DNA from: Bacteroidota bacterium
GTDB taxonomy: Bacteria; Bacteroidota; Ignavibacteria; Ignavibacteriales; Melioribacteraceae
DNA: 64,000 nucleotides
Direction: 5' to 3'
Assembly (NCBI GenBank): GCA_023397505.1
Contig: JAEWUC010000008.1
Span: 434,001 to 498,000 of the forward strand
In this document: piece by piece, positions 25,410 to 33,752 of the stretch
How positions within the stretch are numbered: position 1 is the first letter of the stretch
Layout of the letters: the number at the start of each line of letters is the position of its first letter
Notes under the pieces: model-generated
What the model saw: only the letters and a program-made list of their open reading frames with translations
Database searches by the model: none
Told to the model about the DNA's origin: nothing
Translations under genes and position numbers: made by a program

Positions 25410-26513
25410 ATGGGGAAGCATAAACCCAAAATTATTGTAACGGACGAGGATACTCGTAAAGAAGATCAAGGCAATGGTGGCATATATCCTTATGATCCGG
25501 CTTATAGCGATATTGAAATTGGAGATACTCCCTTCTCTGTATTTGAGTATTTAAGACAGCTTGAAAAGGGAAAAATCATTATCCAACCAGATTTTCAAAG
25601 AAATCAAGTATGGAACAATAAACAAAAAAGTAAATTTATTGAATCAATCATTCTTAATTTCCCATTACCACCAATTTATTTAAATGAAACTAAGGAATCT
25701 ACATATATTGTCATTGATGGTCTACAACGAACTACAGCACTTAATCAATTTTACAAAGGAGATTTAGAACTGACGGGTTTAGAAGCATTACCGAAATATA
25801 ACGGTAGTACTTTTAAAGGACTTCCTGAAACTTTGCAATCGAAGTTCGAAGATAAAAAACTTACCGTTTTTGTTTTAAAACCATCCACGCCAATGGTCGT
25901 TATTTATGATTTATTTAACCGAATTAATACTGGCGGAACACAATTGAATCGGCAAGAAGTTCGCAATTGTATCTTTATTGGTAAATCAACGAAATTGTTA
26001 AAAGAACTGTCAGAACAGGATTACTTCAAAAAAGCGATTGACTACGGTGTTAAAAACACAAGGATGAAAGATCGAGAAGTTGTGTTGCGATACATTGCTT
26101 TTCGCTGGTTCGATTATCAAAATGAATACACAGGAGATATGAGTGACTTTTTAGAAGATGCGATGAAAAGAATAAACAGATCAGAGGATTCTATTATTTA
26201 TGAAATGAAACTAGATTTCCAGAGAGTAATGGAATGGTCGTATTTGATTTGGGGGAATTCAAATTTTAGAATACCAACAATGTATACAAGAGGAACAATA
26301 AATACCGCTATACTGGAAACAGTATGTAATTATCTTTCAATGAAAGATGACGCTTTCATTGAAAATAATAAAATTGTTATCAGAGAAAATTATGCTAGAT
26401 TAATCTACGACAGCGTTTATAATGAGGCGGTTACTAAATCTACTGGTAACAAGACAAAGGTTCTTGATCGTTTTAGGTTAGTTCATGAAATCCTAAATGA
26501 AGGCACCTTGTGA
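25410..26513 (+). CDS. DUF262 family protein (GmrSD/ParB-like N-terminal fold)
   Basis: This 367-aa protein shows the DUF262 core: IIIQPDFQRNQVW near residue 57, SIILNFPLPPIYL, then the hallmark VIDGLQRTTALNQFY, and NRINTGGTQLNRQEVRN. DUF262 domains hydrolyse NTP or act as nickase/sensor parts in GmrSD type IV restriction and several anti-phage systems. Here it lacks a DUF1524 HNH nuclease domain. It is the first gene of a three-gene operon and overlaps the ATPase gene by 4 nt (GTGA). Confidence 0.85.
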   Translation: MGKHKPKIIVTDEDTRKEDQGNGGIYPYDPAYSDIEIGDTPFSVFEYLRQLEKGKIIIQPDFQRNQVWNNKQKSKFIESIILNFPLPPIYLNETKESTYIVIDGLQRTTALNQFYKGDLELTGLEALPKYNGSTFKGLPETLQSKFEDKKLTVFVLKPSTPMVVIYDLFNRINTGGTQLNRQEVRNCIFIGKSTKLLKELSEQDYFKKAIDYGVKNTRMKDREVVLRYIAFRWFDYQNEYTGDMSDFLEDAMKRINRSEDSIIYEMKLDFQRVMEWSYLIWGNSNFRIPTMYTRGTINTAILETVCNYLSMKDDAFIENNKIVIRENYARLIYDSVYNEAVTKSTGNKTKVLDRFRLVHEILNEGTL

Positions 26514-27658
26514 TAACCGATTTGCAAATACAAAATTTCAAATGCTTTCAAAATTCAAAGACATTTGAATTCTCAAAACTTAATCTACTAACAGGGATTA
26601 ATGGAAGGGGTAAGTCATCATTATTACAAACAATTTTGATCCTTTCTCAATCAGCAGGGGGGAATAGAAACTTAAAAAAATTAATCATCAACGATGAGTT
26701 GTTAAGTTTGGGTAATTATGATGATATAAAAAATAGTGAAACTCCGAGGGGAGAAAATATACGATTTAATCTCAAATTTGATTCACCACAAATTGAAGAA
26801 GCAGCTATCATATATGCTGAGAACCCAGATGAAGCTTTGTTGGCAGAATGTGTAAAAATTGAAATCAAATCTCAAGGAAAAGTGTCTGTTGCCAAACCAA
26901 ATAGCAGAGAATATGAAGAAATTGTATCCCCATTAGTCGAATCAATAAAAAAAATACATTTCGTTAGCGCAGACAGACTTGGCCCGGTAAAATACGTTGA
27001 TAAGACTAGTATGCCTGAATTTGTTCGTGTAGGATCTAGAGGTGAGCATGCAATTAACATTCTTGCAAATTCATCTATCTTAAATAATGTTAATAATATA
27101 CTTTATTTAGGAAATGACTCTGCATCTATCATTCAGCAAACTACTGAGTGGCTTGGGTATATTCTCGAAGGAGCTAAAATTGATATTAAAGGACGTGAAA
27201 AAGATAGCAGTGTTCTTTACATGCTTTTGAACAACAAGAATAACTCATATAATTATAAACCAATAAATGTGGGATTCGGTTATAGTTATATTTTGCCATT
27301 AATTGTAACCGGTTTAATTGCTAAACCAGGAGAAACAATAATTATTGAGAATCCAGAAGCACATTTACATCCAAAAGGTCAATCTAAAATATCAGAATTC
27401 TTTGCTAGAGTAGCTTCATGTGGTGTACAAGTTTTCATTGAATCACACAGTGAGCATATCTTAAATGGATTAAGAGTAAGTGCAATGAATCCCCAGATAG
27501 CAATAAAGCATGACGAATTAGCTATTCATTACTTCTCTGAATCATTTGATTCAGAGAAACTGACAATGGATAAAAAGGGTAAAATCCCTAATTGGCCATA
27601 TGGTTTCTTTGATCAACAGGAAATTGATTTAGCTAATATCTTCAAATATAGTAAGTAG
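26510..27658 (+). CDS. DUF3696-type AAA ATPase (OLD/SMC-like)
   Basis: This 382-aa ATPase has an N-terminal Walker A (GINGRGKS, 29-36) after the FKCF segment common to RecF/OLD-like proteins. Further on are a Q-loop region, a signature-like IGFGYSY segment, and Walker B with its typical ENPEAHLHPKGQ followed by IESHSEHIL (H-loop). The C-terminal part resembles the DUF3696 domain. The start is GTG 26510 overlapping the DUF262 stop. Such ATPases act as sensors or regulators of effector partners in defence operons. Confidence 0.8.
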   Translation: MITDLQIQNFKCFQNSKTFEFSKLNLLTGINGRGKSSLLQTILILSQSAGGNRNLKKLIINDELLSLGNYDDIKNSETPRGENIRFNLKFDSPQIEEAAIIYAENPDEALLAECVKIEIKSQGKVSVAKPNSREYEEIVSPLVESIKKIHFVSADRLGPVKYVDKTSMPEFVRVGSRGEHAINILANSSILNNVNNILYLGNDSASIIQQTTEWLGYILEGAKIDIKGREKDSSVLYMLLNNKNNSYNYKPINVGFGYSYILPLIVTGLIAKPGETIIIENPEAHLHPKGQSKISEFFARVASCGVQVFIESHSEHILNGLRVSAMNPQIAIKHDELAIHYFSESFDSEKLTMDKKGKIPNWPYGFFDQQEIDLANIFKYSK

Positions 27659-27664
27659 CTAGTT

Positions 27665-28576
27665 ATGGTGGCTGAATTTTACATCATAGCTGAATCATTT
27701 TCACAAAACCTAAATTTTACCAAGGAAGAAATTGAAGATAAAACAAGATCGTTGGCAAGTGATTTTATAGAGATCCGAAAATATAGAGAAACAAATAAAT
27801 TGTTTGTTCATCCAAATATTTACTACATCCATTTCATAAATAATATTACGATTTCGGATTTACTTTATAATGATGAAATAGCTAACAAGAATTTGGATCG
27901 AGATGTCAGAAATCTGTTAAAAAAAATTATAATAGAATCTCAGAACACAGATCTTACTACTGATGAAGTGAAAGAAGTTCTTCTTCCTGAACATAATGAA
28001 AACCTTTGCCATGGATTAATTGGATTTAATTTAATTGAAGGTATCAATCCCGAATTTCAAGTCGTTTATAATATTAAAGGGTGGTTTGAATTTAGAAGAC
28101 ATTACTTAAAAGTATATCCTAAAAATGAAATATATTTTATTGAAGAATGTAAAAAATACTTTCCCAATTTGTTTTTTCACGAAAGAAATAAAGCAACCGT
28201 CCATACAATATTTCATAACTGTACCCAAAAAATAGTTTACCACCTGACGGCTTTAAATGATAAATTCAGAGAATCACAACTTGCTGGATTAAACAGATCG
28301 GAGGTCTTGAAACGGTTTAGCATTGCAGCTCAATTAGATGAAACTGCGTCACTAGAAGGGAATCCTTTACAAAAACAAGCTTTGACTTTTCCTTTTATAA
28401 ATAGTTCAAAAAGAATGGAGTATATTTGTTGTGAACCTCACCTAAAATTATGTCACAATGATAATTATCCAGGTGACAATTCCTATTCAACCGATAGGAG
28501 AATTTATTTTCATGAGGGGAAAACAAATATTCAAGATGGAAAGATATTAATCGGCCATATTGGAGATCATCTGTGA
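27665..28576 (+). CDS. unknown third component of the DUF262-ATPase operon
   Basis: This 303-aa protein has no family I can name. Features seen are a helical N-terminus, a block rich in His and Cys in the middle (FFHERNKATVHTIFHNCTQ), and a conserved-looking C-terminal end with YICCEPHLKL, CHNDNY, RRIYFHEG and ILIGHIGDHL. The clustered His, Cys and Glu could bind metal or form a hydrolase site. It starts 6 nt after the ATPase stop, so it is surely cotranscribed and is the best candidate for the effector of this operon. Confidence 0.65.
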   Translation: MVAEFYIIAESFSQNLNFTKEEIEDKTRSLASDFIEIRKYRETNKLFVHPNIYYIHFINNITISDLLYNDEIANKNLDRDVRNLLKKIIIESQNTDLTTDEVKEVLLPEHNENLCHGLIGFNLIEGINPEFQVVYNIKGWFEFRRHYLKVYPKNEIYFIEECKKYFPNLFFHERNKATVHTIFHNCTQKIVYHLTALNDKFRESQLAGLNRSEVLKRFSIAAQLDETASLEGNPLQKQALTFPFINSSKRMEYICCEPHLKLCHNDNYPGDNSYSTDRRIYFHEGKTNIQDGKILIGHIGDHL

Positions 28577-28683
28577 CTATCTCATATTATATTTAATGAG
28601 TACCTGGGATACAAATTTAAGTTCTAATGTGATCTTGTTGGGCTACCATGTGTTCGCTCTATCGAAGAATTTTTCGTCTTACT

Positions 28684-29799
28684 CTAACAAATACCCTCTT
28701 TTTTTATAGGATTTAGAAAATCAGCTTTTTCTTTAGCCCATGTAATCCAATCAATAATTCCATTGTCATTTTCGTAACTAATATTAAGGGAGTTACAATA
28801 ACTATTTACGGCTTCTATATAAGAATAAATTATTTGACTTTGCTGCCATTTATTTGCGTCTTCAATTAATTTTTGAAAGTTTTCTTTGTCGATTTGTTCT
28901 TTGATCCGTTTTTCTTCTAACACTCTCCTCTCTTCTTCGTAAATCTTTTGTCGCTCTTGTTGCCTCTCGTCTTCTATATTCCCTTTAATAGAAACTTCAA
29001 ATAGTTTCGAAATGAAATGTTTTAGGTTTTGTTCTATTGGAATGTCGTCCATATCATTAATACTGAGAGATTTGCTTTTGGGATATTTGTATGGATCATA
29101 AACCTGTAATGAAAGCCTTCCAGTGTATTGGTATTCATGCGGAGTATATGAATATTGATCTAACTTATTGGTATGTCTTATGATTTGTTTTCGGATTTCT
29201 ATAAGCCGGATTCTTATTTTTTGTTTATTTAGAACTACATAGGTGAAGTGATCACTTTGATCTATCTCAACACTTTGATTTATTGACCTTAGTGCTTTAA
29301 TAAAAGCGTCAAAAATGTTAAGTGCTCTTCCAAGATATTTTTTAGTAACTACAATATCCAGAATATTATGTCTCTTTTTTGTTAAATGATCTGGGTAATT
29401 CTGTTGGATCAAAATATATTTTGTTTTTTGAACTATTGGATCTGGTTCAACAAGTTTATTTTTTACTGTAATTTTAAGTCGTTTAATAATTTGTGGATGA
29501 TTGGACTCTTCAATTCTTTTTCTAATCTTATTTTGCTCTGCATAATGTTCCTCGTCAATAACTAATTCATATGAATCTGGCTCTCCATCTTTTAGCAAAG
29601 GTAATCTGGGGATCTCGACATGTTTGCCAGTCTCCTTTAATCTCCAATAACCTGAGAATGGTTTCGGGATGTTAAGCTTTTTACAGATCTTTGCTAATCC
29701 TACATCGGAAATACCATATTCTTTTGCTAACAAGGTCATGGGTGTTGACCAAACTTGATTATAAAGGTCATTCCTTTTTATTAAACATCTTTTCTCCAT
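28684..29799 (-). CDS. island-associated protein with N-terminal HTH and charged coiled-coil
   Basis: This 371-aa protein starts IKRNDLYNQVWSTPMTLLAKEYGISDVGLAKICKKL, matching a widespread uncharacterised family with the consensus LY-x-VWS-P-LAKE-GISD-LAK-CKKL-IP-P-GYW, which contains a helix-turn-helix. The middle is alpha/beta, and residues ~265-320 form a highly charged coiled-coil (RQQERQKIYEEERRVLEEKR). The family is frequent on mobile islands; its function is unknown to me. GGAG lies upstream of the start. It is convergent with the DUF262 operon. Confidence 0.6.
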   Translation of the reverse strand: MEKRCLIKRNDLYNQVWSTPMTLLAKEYGISDVGLAKICKKLNIPKPFSGYWRLKETGKHVEIPRLPLLKDGEPDSYELVIDEEHYAEQNKIRKRIEESNHPQIIKRLKITVKNKLVEPDPIVQKTKYILIQQNYPDHLTKKRHNILDIVVTKKYLGRALNIFDAFIKALRSINQSVEIDQSDHFTYVVLNKQKIRIRLIEIRKQIIRHTNKLDQYSYTPHEYQYTGRLSLQVYDPYKYPKSKSLSINDMDDIPIEQNLKHFISKLFEVSIKGNIEDERQQERQKIYEEERRVLEEKRIKEQIDKENFQKLIEDANKWQQSQIIYSYIEAVNSYCNSLNISYENDNGIIDWITWAKEKADFLNPIKKEGIC

Positions 29800-30110
29800 T
29801 ATTTCTCCAAGTGGTAATTATTAGAAGAGAAATTAAAAGAATACCAAAAAAAAAACCGAGAAATATTGTGAACATAAAAGTAAAATGTAGAGTATATTAA
29901 AGGATGTCAGATCATTAAGAAAGACAAACTCAAATTTCTAGTAATAGACACTTTTAACGAAGATTTTATCTTCTAGGTAAAGACTATAACCATATTTTGA
30001 AAAATGTTAAAAAAAGTATTTCATGGTGATCTGGCTCAATTAAGCCACATTTCAGGTATACCCGCTATTTGTAAAAAGTTCTTTTGTATGAAAAGAAAAG
30101 GCTAATAAAA

Positions 30111-30131
30111 TTGGGCCCAAATTGGGCCCAA
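30111..30131. repeat. two tandem TTGGGCCCAA palindromes
   Basis: A perfect 10-bp palindrome occurs at 30111-30120 and again at 30122-30131, one base apart. It lies 100 bases from the 3' end of tRNA-Ala, at the probable edge of the accessory region. It may be a protein-binding site or the remnant of an element end. Confidence 0.5.
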
Positions 30132-30171
30132 GCTATGTTGTAAAAGTGGTTTTAGTGGGTTAGGTAGTAAA

Positions 30172-30212
30172 TAAAAAATGGGAAAACGTTACAAAAACGC
30201 ATTCCCATTTCT
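30172..30212 (-). terminator. intrinsic terminator of the tRNA-Ala transcript
   Basis: On the minus strand AAATGGGAA pairs with TTCCCATTT (right arm 30201-30210, left arm near 30175-30184) and is followed by a T-run, 25 nt beyond the tRNA 3' end. Confidence 0.7.
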
Positions 30213-30236
30213 TAATCAACTACTAAAAATCATATG

Positions 30237-30309
30237 TGGAGCTGAAGGGATTCGAACCCTCGGCCTATTCGTTGCGAACGAATCGCTCTCCCAGCTGAGC
30301 TACAGCCCC
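30237..30309 (-). tRNA. tRNA-Ala (anticodon CGC)
   Basis: The minus strand folds into a full cloverleaf: acceptor GGGGCTG with CAGCTCC including the G3-T70 pair that identifies alanine tRNAs; D arm AGCTCAGCTGGGAGAGC; anticodon stem ATTCG/CGAAT with loop TTCGCAA; and T loop TTCGAAT. The discriminator is A and CCA is not encoded. Its 3' end faces the accessory region, so it is a possible attachment site. Confidence 0.92.
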
Positions 30310-30338
30310 AAACAATAAAAATATTAGATTGATGAAAA

Positions 30339-30965
30339 TTACTGTTGGTAAATTAATAAATCTTTTATCCCAGTCAATAGTGAATACAAACCAAAAAATG
30401 CCAAAGCAAGTGCAGAAATTCCTATCAACAACCTATTTGAACCCTTGCCGAGTTTCTTTGTCGCTACTGATGCAAGTATAATTGTAATTGCCAAGCCAAG
30501 TATTATTGCAATATAGAAACTGACAATTAGTGCAATGCCGTATGTTGGGTTGCTATTCCATCCTTTTAATAAAAGCGGACCCATAACAAGACTCCATCCT
30601 AAATATGGATTCGGATTTAATAGATTGACAACGACAGCTTTGAATAAAGTCTGGTTTTTAGAAACAACTTTTTCTTCCTTTTCGATAAAACATTTCCAGG
30701 ATTTATAAGAATTATATGCGAGATAAAGAAGAAAAAATCCGCCGGATATTTGAAGAATAGTTAAAAATATATGTGGGAGATTGCTGAGTATAAACAACAC
30801 TAATAAAATTATTGGTCCGTCACTTAAAACCGGGGCGAAAGCTGCAGGTAAAGTTCGCCGCCATCCTTTAAGTATTGTCTGGGATACTAAATATGTCTGC
30901 AATGGTCCGGGTTGCACGGCAGCTGCAAATGCGAAGGTAATTCCGAGAATTATATATTCATACAT
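30339..30965 (-). CDS. LysE/RhtB family amino acid exporter
   Basis: This 208-aa membrane protein has the LysE family start (GITFAFAAAVQPGPLQTYLVSQ, with the conserved PGP) and about six helices, including FFLLYLAYNSYKSW and the NPNPYLGW segment. Members export amino acids or related metabolites by proton antiport; the substrate cannot be told. It lies 28 nt downstream of the phosphatase gene on the same strand and is probably cotranscribed. Confidence 0.85.
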   Translation of the reverse strand: MYEYIILGITFAFAAAVQPGPLQTYLVSQTILKGWRRTLPAAFAPVLSDGPIILLVLFILSNLPHIFLTILQISGGFFLLYLAYNSYKSWKCFIEKEEKVVSKNQTLFKAVVVNLLNPNPYLGWSLVMGPLLLKGWNSNPTYGIALIVSFYIAIILGLAITIILASVATKKLGKGSNRLLIGISALALAFFGLYSLLTGIKDLLIYQQ

Positions 30966-30993
30966 AAAATGGAAATTGAATTGTCATAAGAAA

Positions 30994-31776
30994 TTAACTT
31001 GTAGAAATTAATGATTTTACTTTTTCAAGTGTGTCTCTTTCAACGCGGCATGCATCTGTCAAATAATTTTCTACCGAATCGTAACGTAAAATTATTTGGT
31101 CAATTACATCTGTCAAATATTCCCGGCGTACTTCGAGCAGCGGTTTTATTTTTTCTGGTGAAGCCCTGAATAAACTCATTCGGCGGATTATCCTTTCTAT
31201 CTTTTCCATTTTATATTTCATAAAACGGTTTGTTGCAAGATATTCTTCCAAAATTGTGTCGCGGGGTACTCCGGCAAGTAATTGAATAAGTGCGGATATT
31301 AGACCCGTTCTGTCTTTGCCTGCTTTGCAGTGAATAAGTGCCGGAAGATTTTTTTCTTCCGAAATTATTCTAAATACTTTTCCTACTTCAGTTGCTCGGT
31401 CAAATGCATTGTTTAAATAATGTTCTTTAATAAATTTTTCAAAGTTAGTTTTTTTAGAATTTGTTATCAGAAACCACATTATCTGAAGTTGATTATAATC
31501 TCTCTTTTGATGGAAGAAAGGGACATTGATTGTTCTTATTGAATTGTCTACAGGAAGTTTATCCGGTTTGTATTTAATTTCGTTTGGAGTTCGAAGATCA
31601 ATAATGGTTTTTAAATTCAACCGGGAAATAATTTGCAAATCATTTTTTGAAAGCGCAGAAAGGTCATCGGAACGGAAGAGTAATCCGGATTTTATAAACC
31701 CGTTTTGTGTTTTTAATCCGCCTATCTCGCGGAAGTTACTTGCGCCGTCAAGTTGTATGTTTTTGAATTGCTGCAT
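30994..31776 (-). CDS. tyrosine/serine protein phosphatase (Y_phosphatase3-like)
   Basis: This 260-aa protein carries the CX5R loop in LIHCKAGKDRTGLISALIQ, the N-terminal ASNFREIGGL and FRSDDLSALS motifs, and IIDLRTPNE, which define the bacterial IphP-like family. It is probably cytoplasmic, as no signal peptide is seen. It is followed by the LysE exporter. The physiological target is unknown; some family members act on lipids or nucleotides rather than proteins. Confidence 0.85.
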   Translation of the reverse strand: MQQFKNIQLDGASNFREIGGLKTQNGFIKSGLLFRSDDLSALSKNDLQIISRLNLKTIIDLRTPNEIKYKPDKLPVDNSIRTINVPFFHQKRDYNQLQIMWFLITNSKKTNFEKFIKEHYLNNAFDRATEVGKVFRIISEEKNLPALIHCKAGKDRTGLISALIQLLAGVPRDTILEEYLATNRFMKYKMEKIERIIRRMSLFRASPEKIKPLLEVRREYLTDVIDQIILRYDSVENYLTDACRVERDTLEKVKSLISTS

Positions 31777-31904
31777 CTGATATTCATTTTTATAAGCAGA
31801 AAGATCGCGTTGAGTTTAACAAAGTTGTTTTTATTTATCGACAAAGCAAAATAATAAACATTTATCTAAGTGCTTTATTATTCCTCGTTGACTTCAGATT
31901 GGTA

Positions 31905-32285
31905 TCAATAATAAATTAACAGAACTAAATTTATGAATCCCGTTGCCGCAAATACGTACATTATAAAAAATGAATGTTTCTTTTTGAAAACATTCGACTT
32001 CCATTTTGTTGCTATTATGTGGAGGATAAGATGAAGAATGCTGAAGGAATTAACAATTACGTACATGAAAACGTTTTCAAGATTCAGCACCGAGATCACA
32101 TAGTAAATCAAAAAGATAAAGATTGGTATGTGCGCATAAAGAAAAATTAAATATTGATTCTTTCCGGAAAAACCTTTTAAGAAGGTGAACATTTTCCATT
32201 CACCCATCTTTAACGCATCATATTCGTGAACTATAAAAAACAAAACATTCAGAATTGTGAAAATTATTATTGTTAATTTCATCAT
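31905..32285 (-). CDS. four-span membrane protein (DUF6713-like)
   Basis: This 126-aa protein has four hydrophobic helices with a conserved-looking VHEYDALKMGEWKMF segment after the first, and HLILHIIATKW in the third. The segment resembles the DUF6713 family, with moderate certainty. It follows the dehydrogenase gene by 10 nt on the same strand and probably belongs to the same transcript. Function unknown. Confidence 0.6.
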   Translation of the reverse strand: MMKLTIIIFTILNVLFFIVHEYDALKMGEWKMFTFLKGFSGKNQYLIFLYAHIPIFIFLIYYVISVLNLENVFMYVIVNSFSILHLILHIIATKWKSNVFKKKHSFFIMYVFAATGFINLVLLIYY

Positions 32286-32295
32286 TCAATTATTG

Positions 32296-33333
32296 TTAGA
32301 GCGATAGAATTTCATCCCAAAGAATTTTGTTAACCGGAATTCCCGCAGCTAAATTTCCTGATCTTGTTTCCAAAACTCTTTGACCGGGATAAAGAATTTG
32401 CGTTTTATCATTTTCCGGTTCTGAAGAAAGATAATCATTTATAATATTATCGATTGTAGTTGATATGGATGGAAAGTTATCAAGTTTAGAAATATTGAAA
32501 GAAATATATACTTGTGAAATACCTGTTTCGACACCGCGCTTTGCAATTTCATGAGTTGATAAGCCGCCCGATAAGATTGCTGCTAGAATATCCAACAACA
32601 AAGCCATGCCTGCACCTTTCCAATAACCTATCGGGAGTGGGCGCATCGATTCGACAATTTCTTTCGGATTTTTGGTGAGATTCCCATTCTTATCGAAACC
32701 TCCCTCGAACGGAAGCAATTCATTTTTCGAAATATAATTTTCCATTGTTCCGAAAGAAAATTGCGACATTGCCATATCTAAAACAATCGCGCCGGAATTA
32801 TACGGCACCGCAAAAACAACCGGATTGTTGCCGAGTTTTTTTTGAGAAGAACCCCAGGGCGGCATTAAGGGGATTGTATTTGTCCATGCAACAAAACAAA
32901 AACCTTTTTTTGCAGCGTTCCAGCCATAATAACCGGGACGCATCCAATGCGTTGTGTTGGAAAGCGCCACACACCCAATACCGTTTTTATGTGCAATTTC
33001 CATCGACCTTTGTGTACACAATAAAGCATTTAAAGGACCGGGACCTGAATGTCCGTCCCATTGTTCGATGGAACCATTAGAGCTTTTAAGCTCTGGCTCA
33101 GCCTCAATGTTGATATTCTTATCGATAACATATTGAATAAAACGGGCAAATCGATTTACTCCGTGCGAGTATATCCCATCTAAACTGTTACGGGAAAAAA
33201 TTTCGGCAAGTGTTTCCGCTTTCTCTTTTTTGAAATTGTGTTTTATAAGAATTCGGATAAACTCGGATTTCATTTCATCATAGGTAATCCGGATTTCTTT
33301 AAAACCAGTATTTACATTTTGCATGTTAATCAT
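32296..33333 (-). CDS. malate/L-lactate/ureidoglycolate dehydrogenase family oxidoreductase (YiaK-like)
   Basis: This ~345-aa NAD(P)-dependent dehydrogenase of the Ldh_2 family has the RNSLDGIYSHGVNRFARF segment with the conserved SHG, the LSNTTHWMRPGYYGW segment with its His, and KGAGMALLLDILAAILSGG. Closest style is 2,3-diketo-L-gulonate reductase. The frame extends upstream to 33504, but that part runs through the GNAT gene; ATG 33333 lies one base after the GNAT stop and gives the family's usual length. It sits in a four-gene minus-strand cluster. Confidence 0.85.
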   Translation of the reverse strand: MINMQNVNTGFKEIRITYDEMKSEFIRILIKHNFKKEKAETLAEIFSRNSLDGIYSHGVNRFARFIQYVIDKNINIEAEPELKSSNGSIEQWDGHSGPGPLNALLCTQRSMEIAHKNGIGCVALSNTTHWMRPGYYGWNAAKKGFCFVAWTNTIPLMPPWGSSQKKLGNNPVVFAVPYNSGAIVLDMAMSQFSFGTMENYISKNELLPFEGGFDKNGNLTKNPKEIVESMRPLPIGYWKGAGMALLLDILAAILSGGLSTHEIAKRGVETGISQVYISFNISKLDNFPSISTTIDNIINDYLSSEPENDKTQILYPGQRVLETRSGNLAAGIPVNKILWDEILSL

Positions 33334-33334
33334 T

Positions 33335-33748
33335 TTATGTTTTCGGTTGATATTGCATTCCGGGCGCATCATCGGGACGAGCGGTAAATCCGAACTTTTC
33401 ATAAAACGCACGCTTGCCTTTTGCGCAGAATAACTGAATGTCGCGGATGTTATCGTCTTTGCATTTCTTAAGAAGCATTTTAAGAATTTCGGAACCGATT
33501 CCATTCAGTTGGTATTTGGGATGAATAATCATTTCATAAATCATCGCGTGTAAAATTCCATCGGAAACAATTCTGCCGAAGCCGACTAGTATTTCGCCGT
33601 TATAGGCAGAAACAGTAAAATAGCTTTTTGAAACTATACTATTAAGTTCTTCAGTTGTTAATTTGTACTTTACATTCCACCCGGTTGATTCAAATAGGGG
33701 AAAATATTTTTCGATAGTTGGCGGTTCGGATGAATAAATAATGTCCAT
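33335..33748 (-). CDS. GNAT family N-acetyltransferase
   Basis: This ~137-aa protein has the GNAT core: a strand with GEILVGFGRIVSDG, then MIYEMIIHPKYQLNGIGSEIL, where QLNGIG is the acetyl-CoA pyrophosphate loop, and FYEKFGFTARPDDAPGMQY at the end, typical of the YjdJ-like subgroup. The start at 33748 is preferred because it lies 4 nt after the methyltransferase stop; an upstream in-frame start would overlap that gene. The substrate is unknown. Confidence 0.8.
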   Translation of the reverse strand: MDIIYSSEPPTIEKYFPLFESTGWNVKYKLTTEELNSIVSKSYFTVSAYNGEILVGFGRIVSDGILHAMIYEMIIHPKYQLNGIGSEILKMLLKKCKDDNIRDIQLFCAKGKRAFYEKFGFTARPDDAPGMQYQPKT

Positions 33749-33752
33749 AATA

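Larger units (their letters stand above)
29800..30236. other. non-coding boundary region next to tRNA-Ala
   Basis: About 440 bases without a gene between the island protein and the tRNA. It contains two adjacent TTGGGCCCAA palindromes and the terminator of the tRNA transcript, listed separately. Nothing else could be supported; no integrase gene is present. Confidence 0.5.

Noticed and set aside
30111..30131. CRISPR or other repeat array
   Set aside because: Only two palindromes, one base apart, without spacers; no cas gene is present anywhere in the window.
33334..33504. Upstream extension of the dehydrogenase frame
   Set aside because: It runs through the GNAT coding region; the ATG just after the GNAT stop gives the normal family length.
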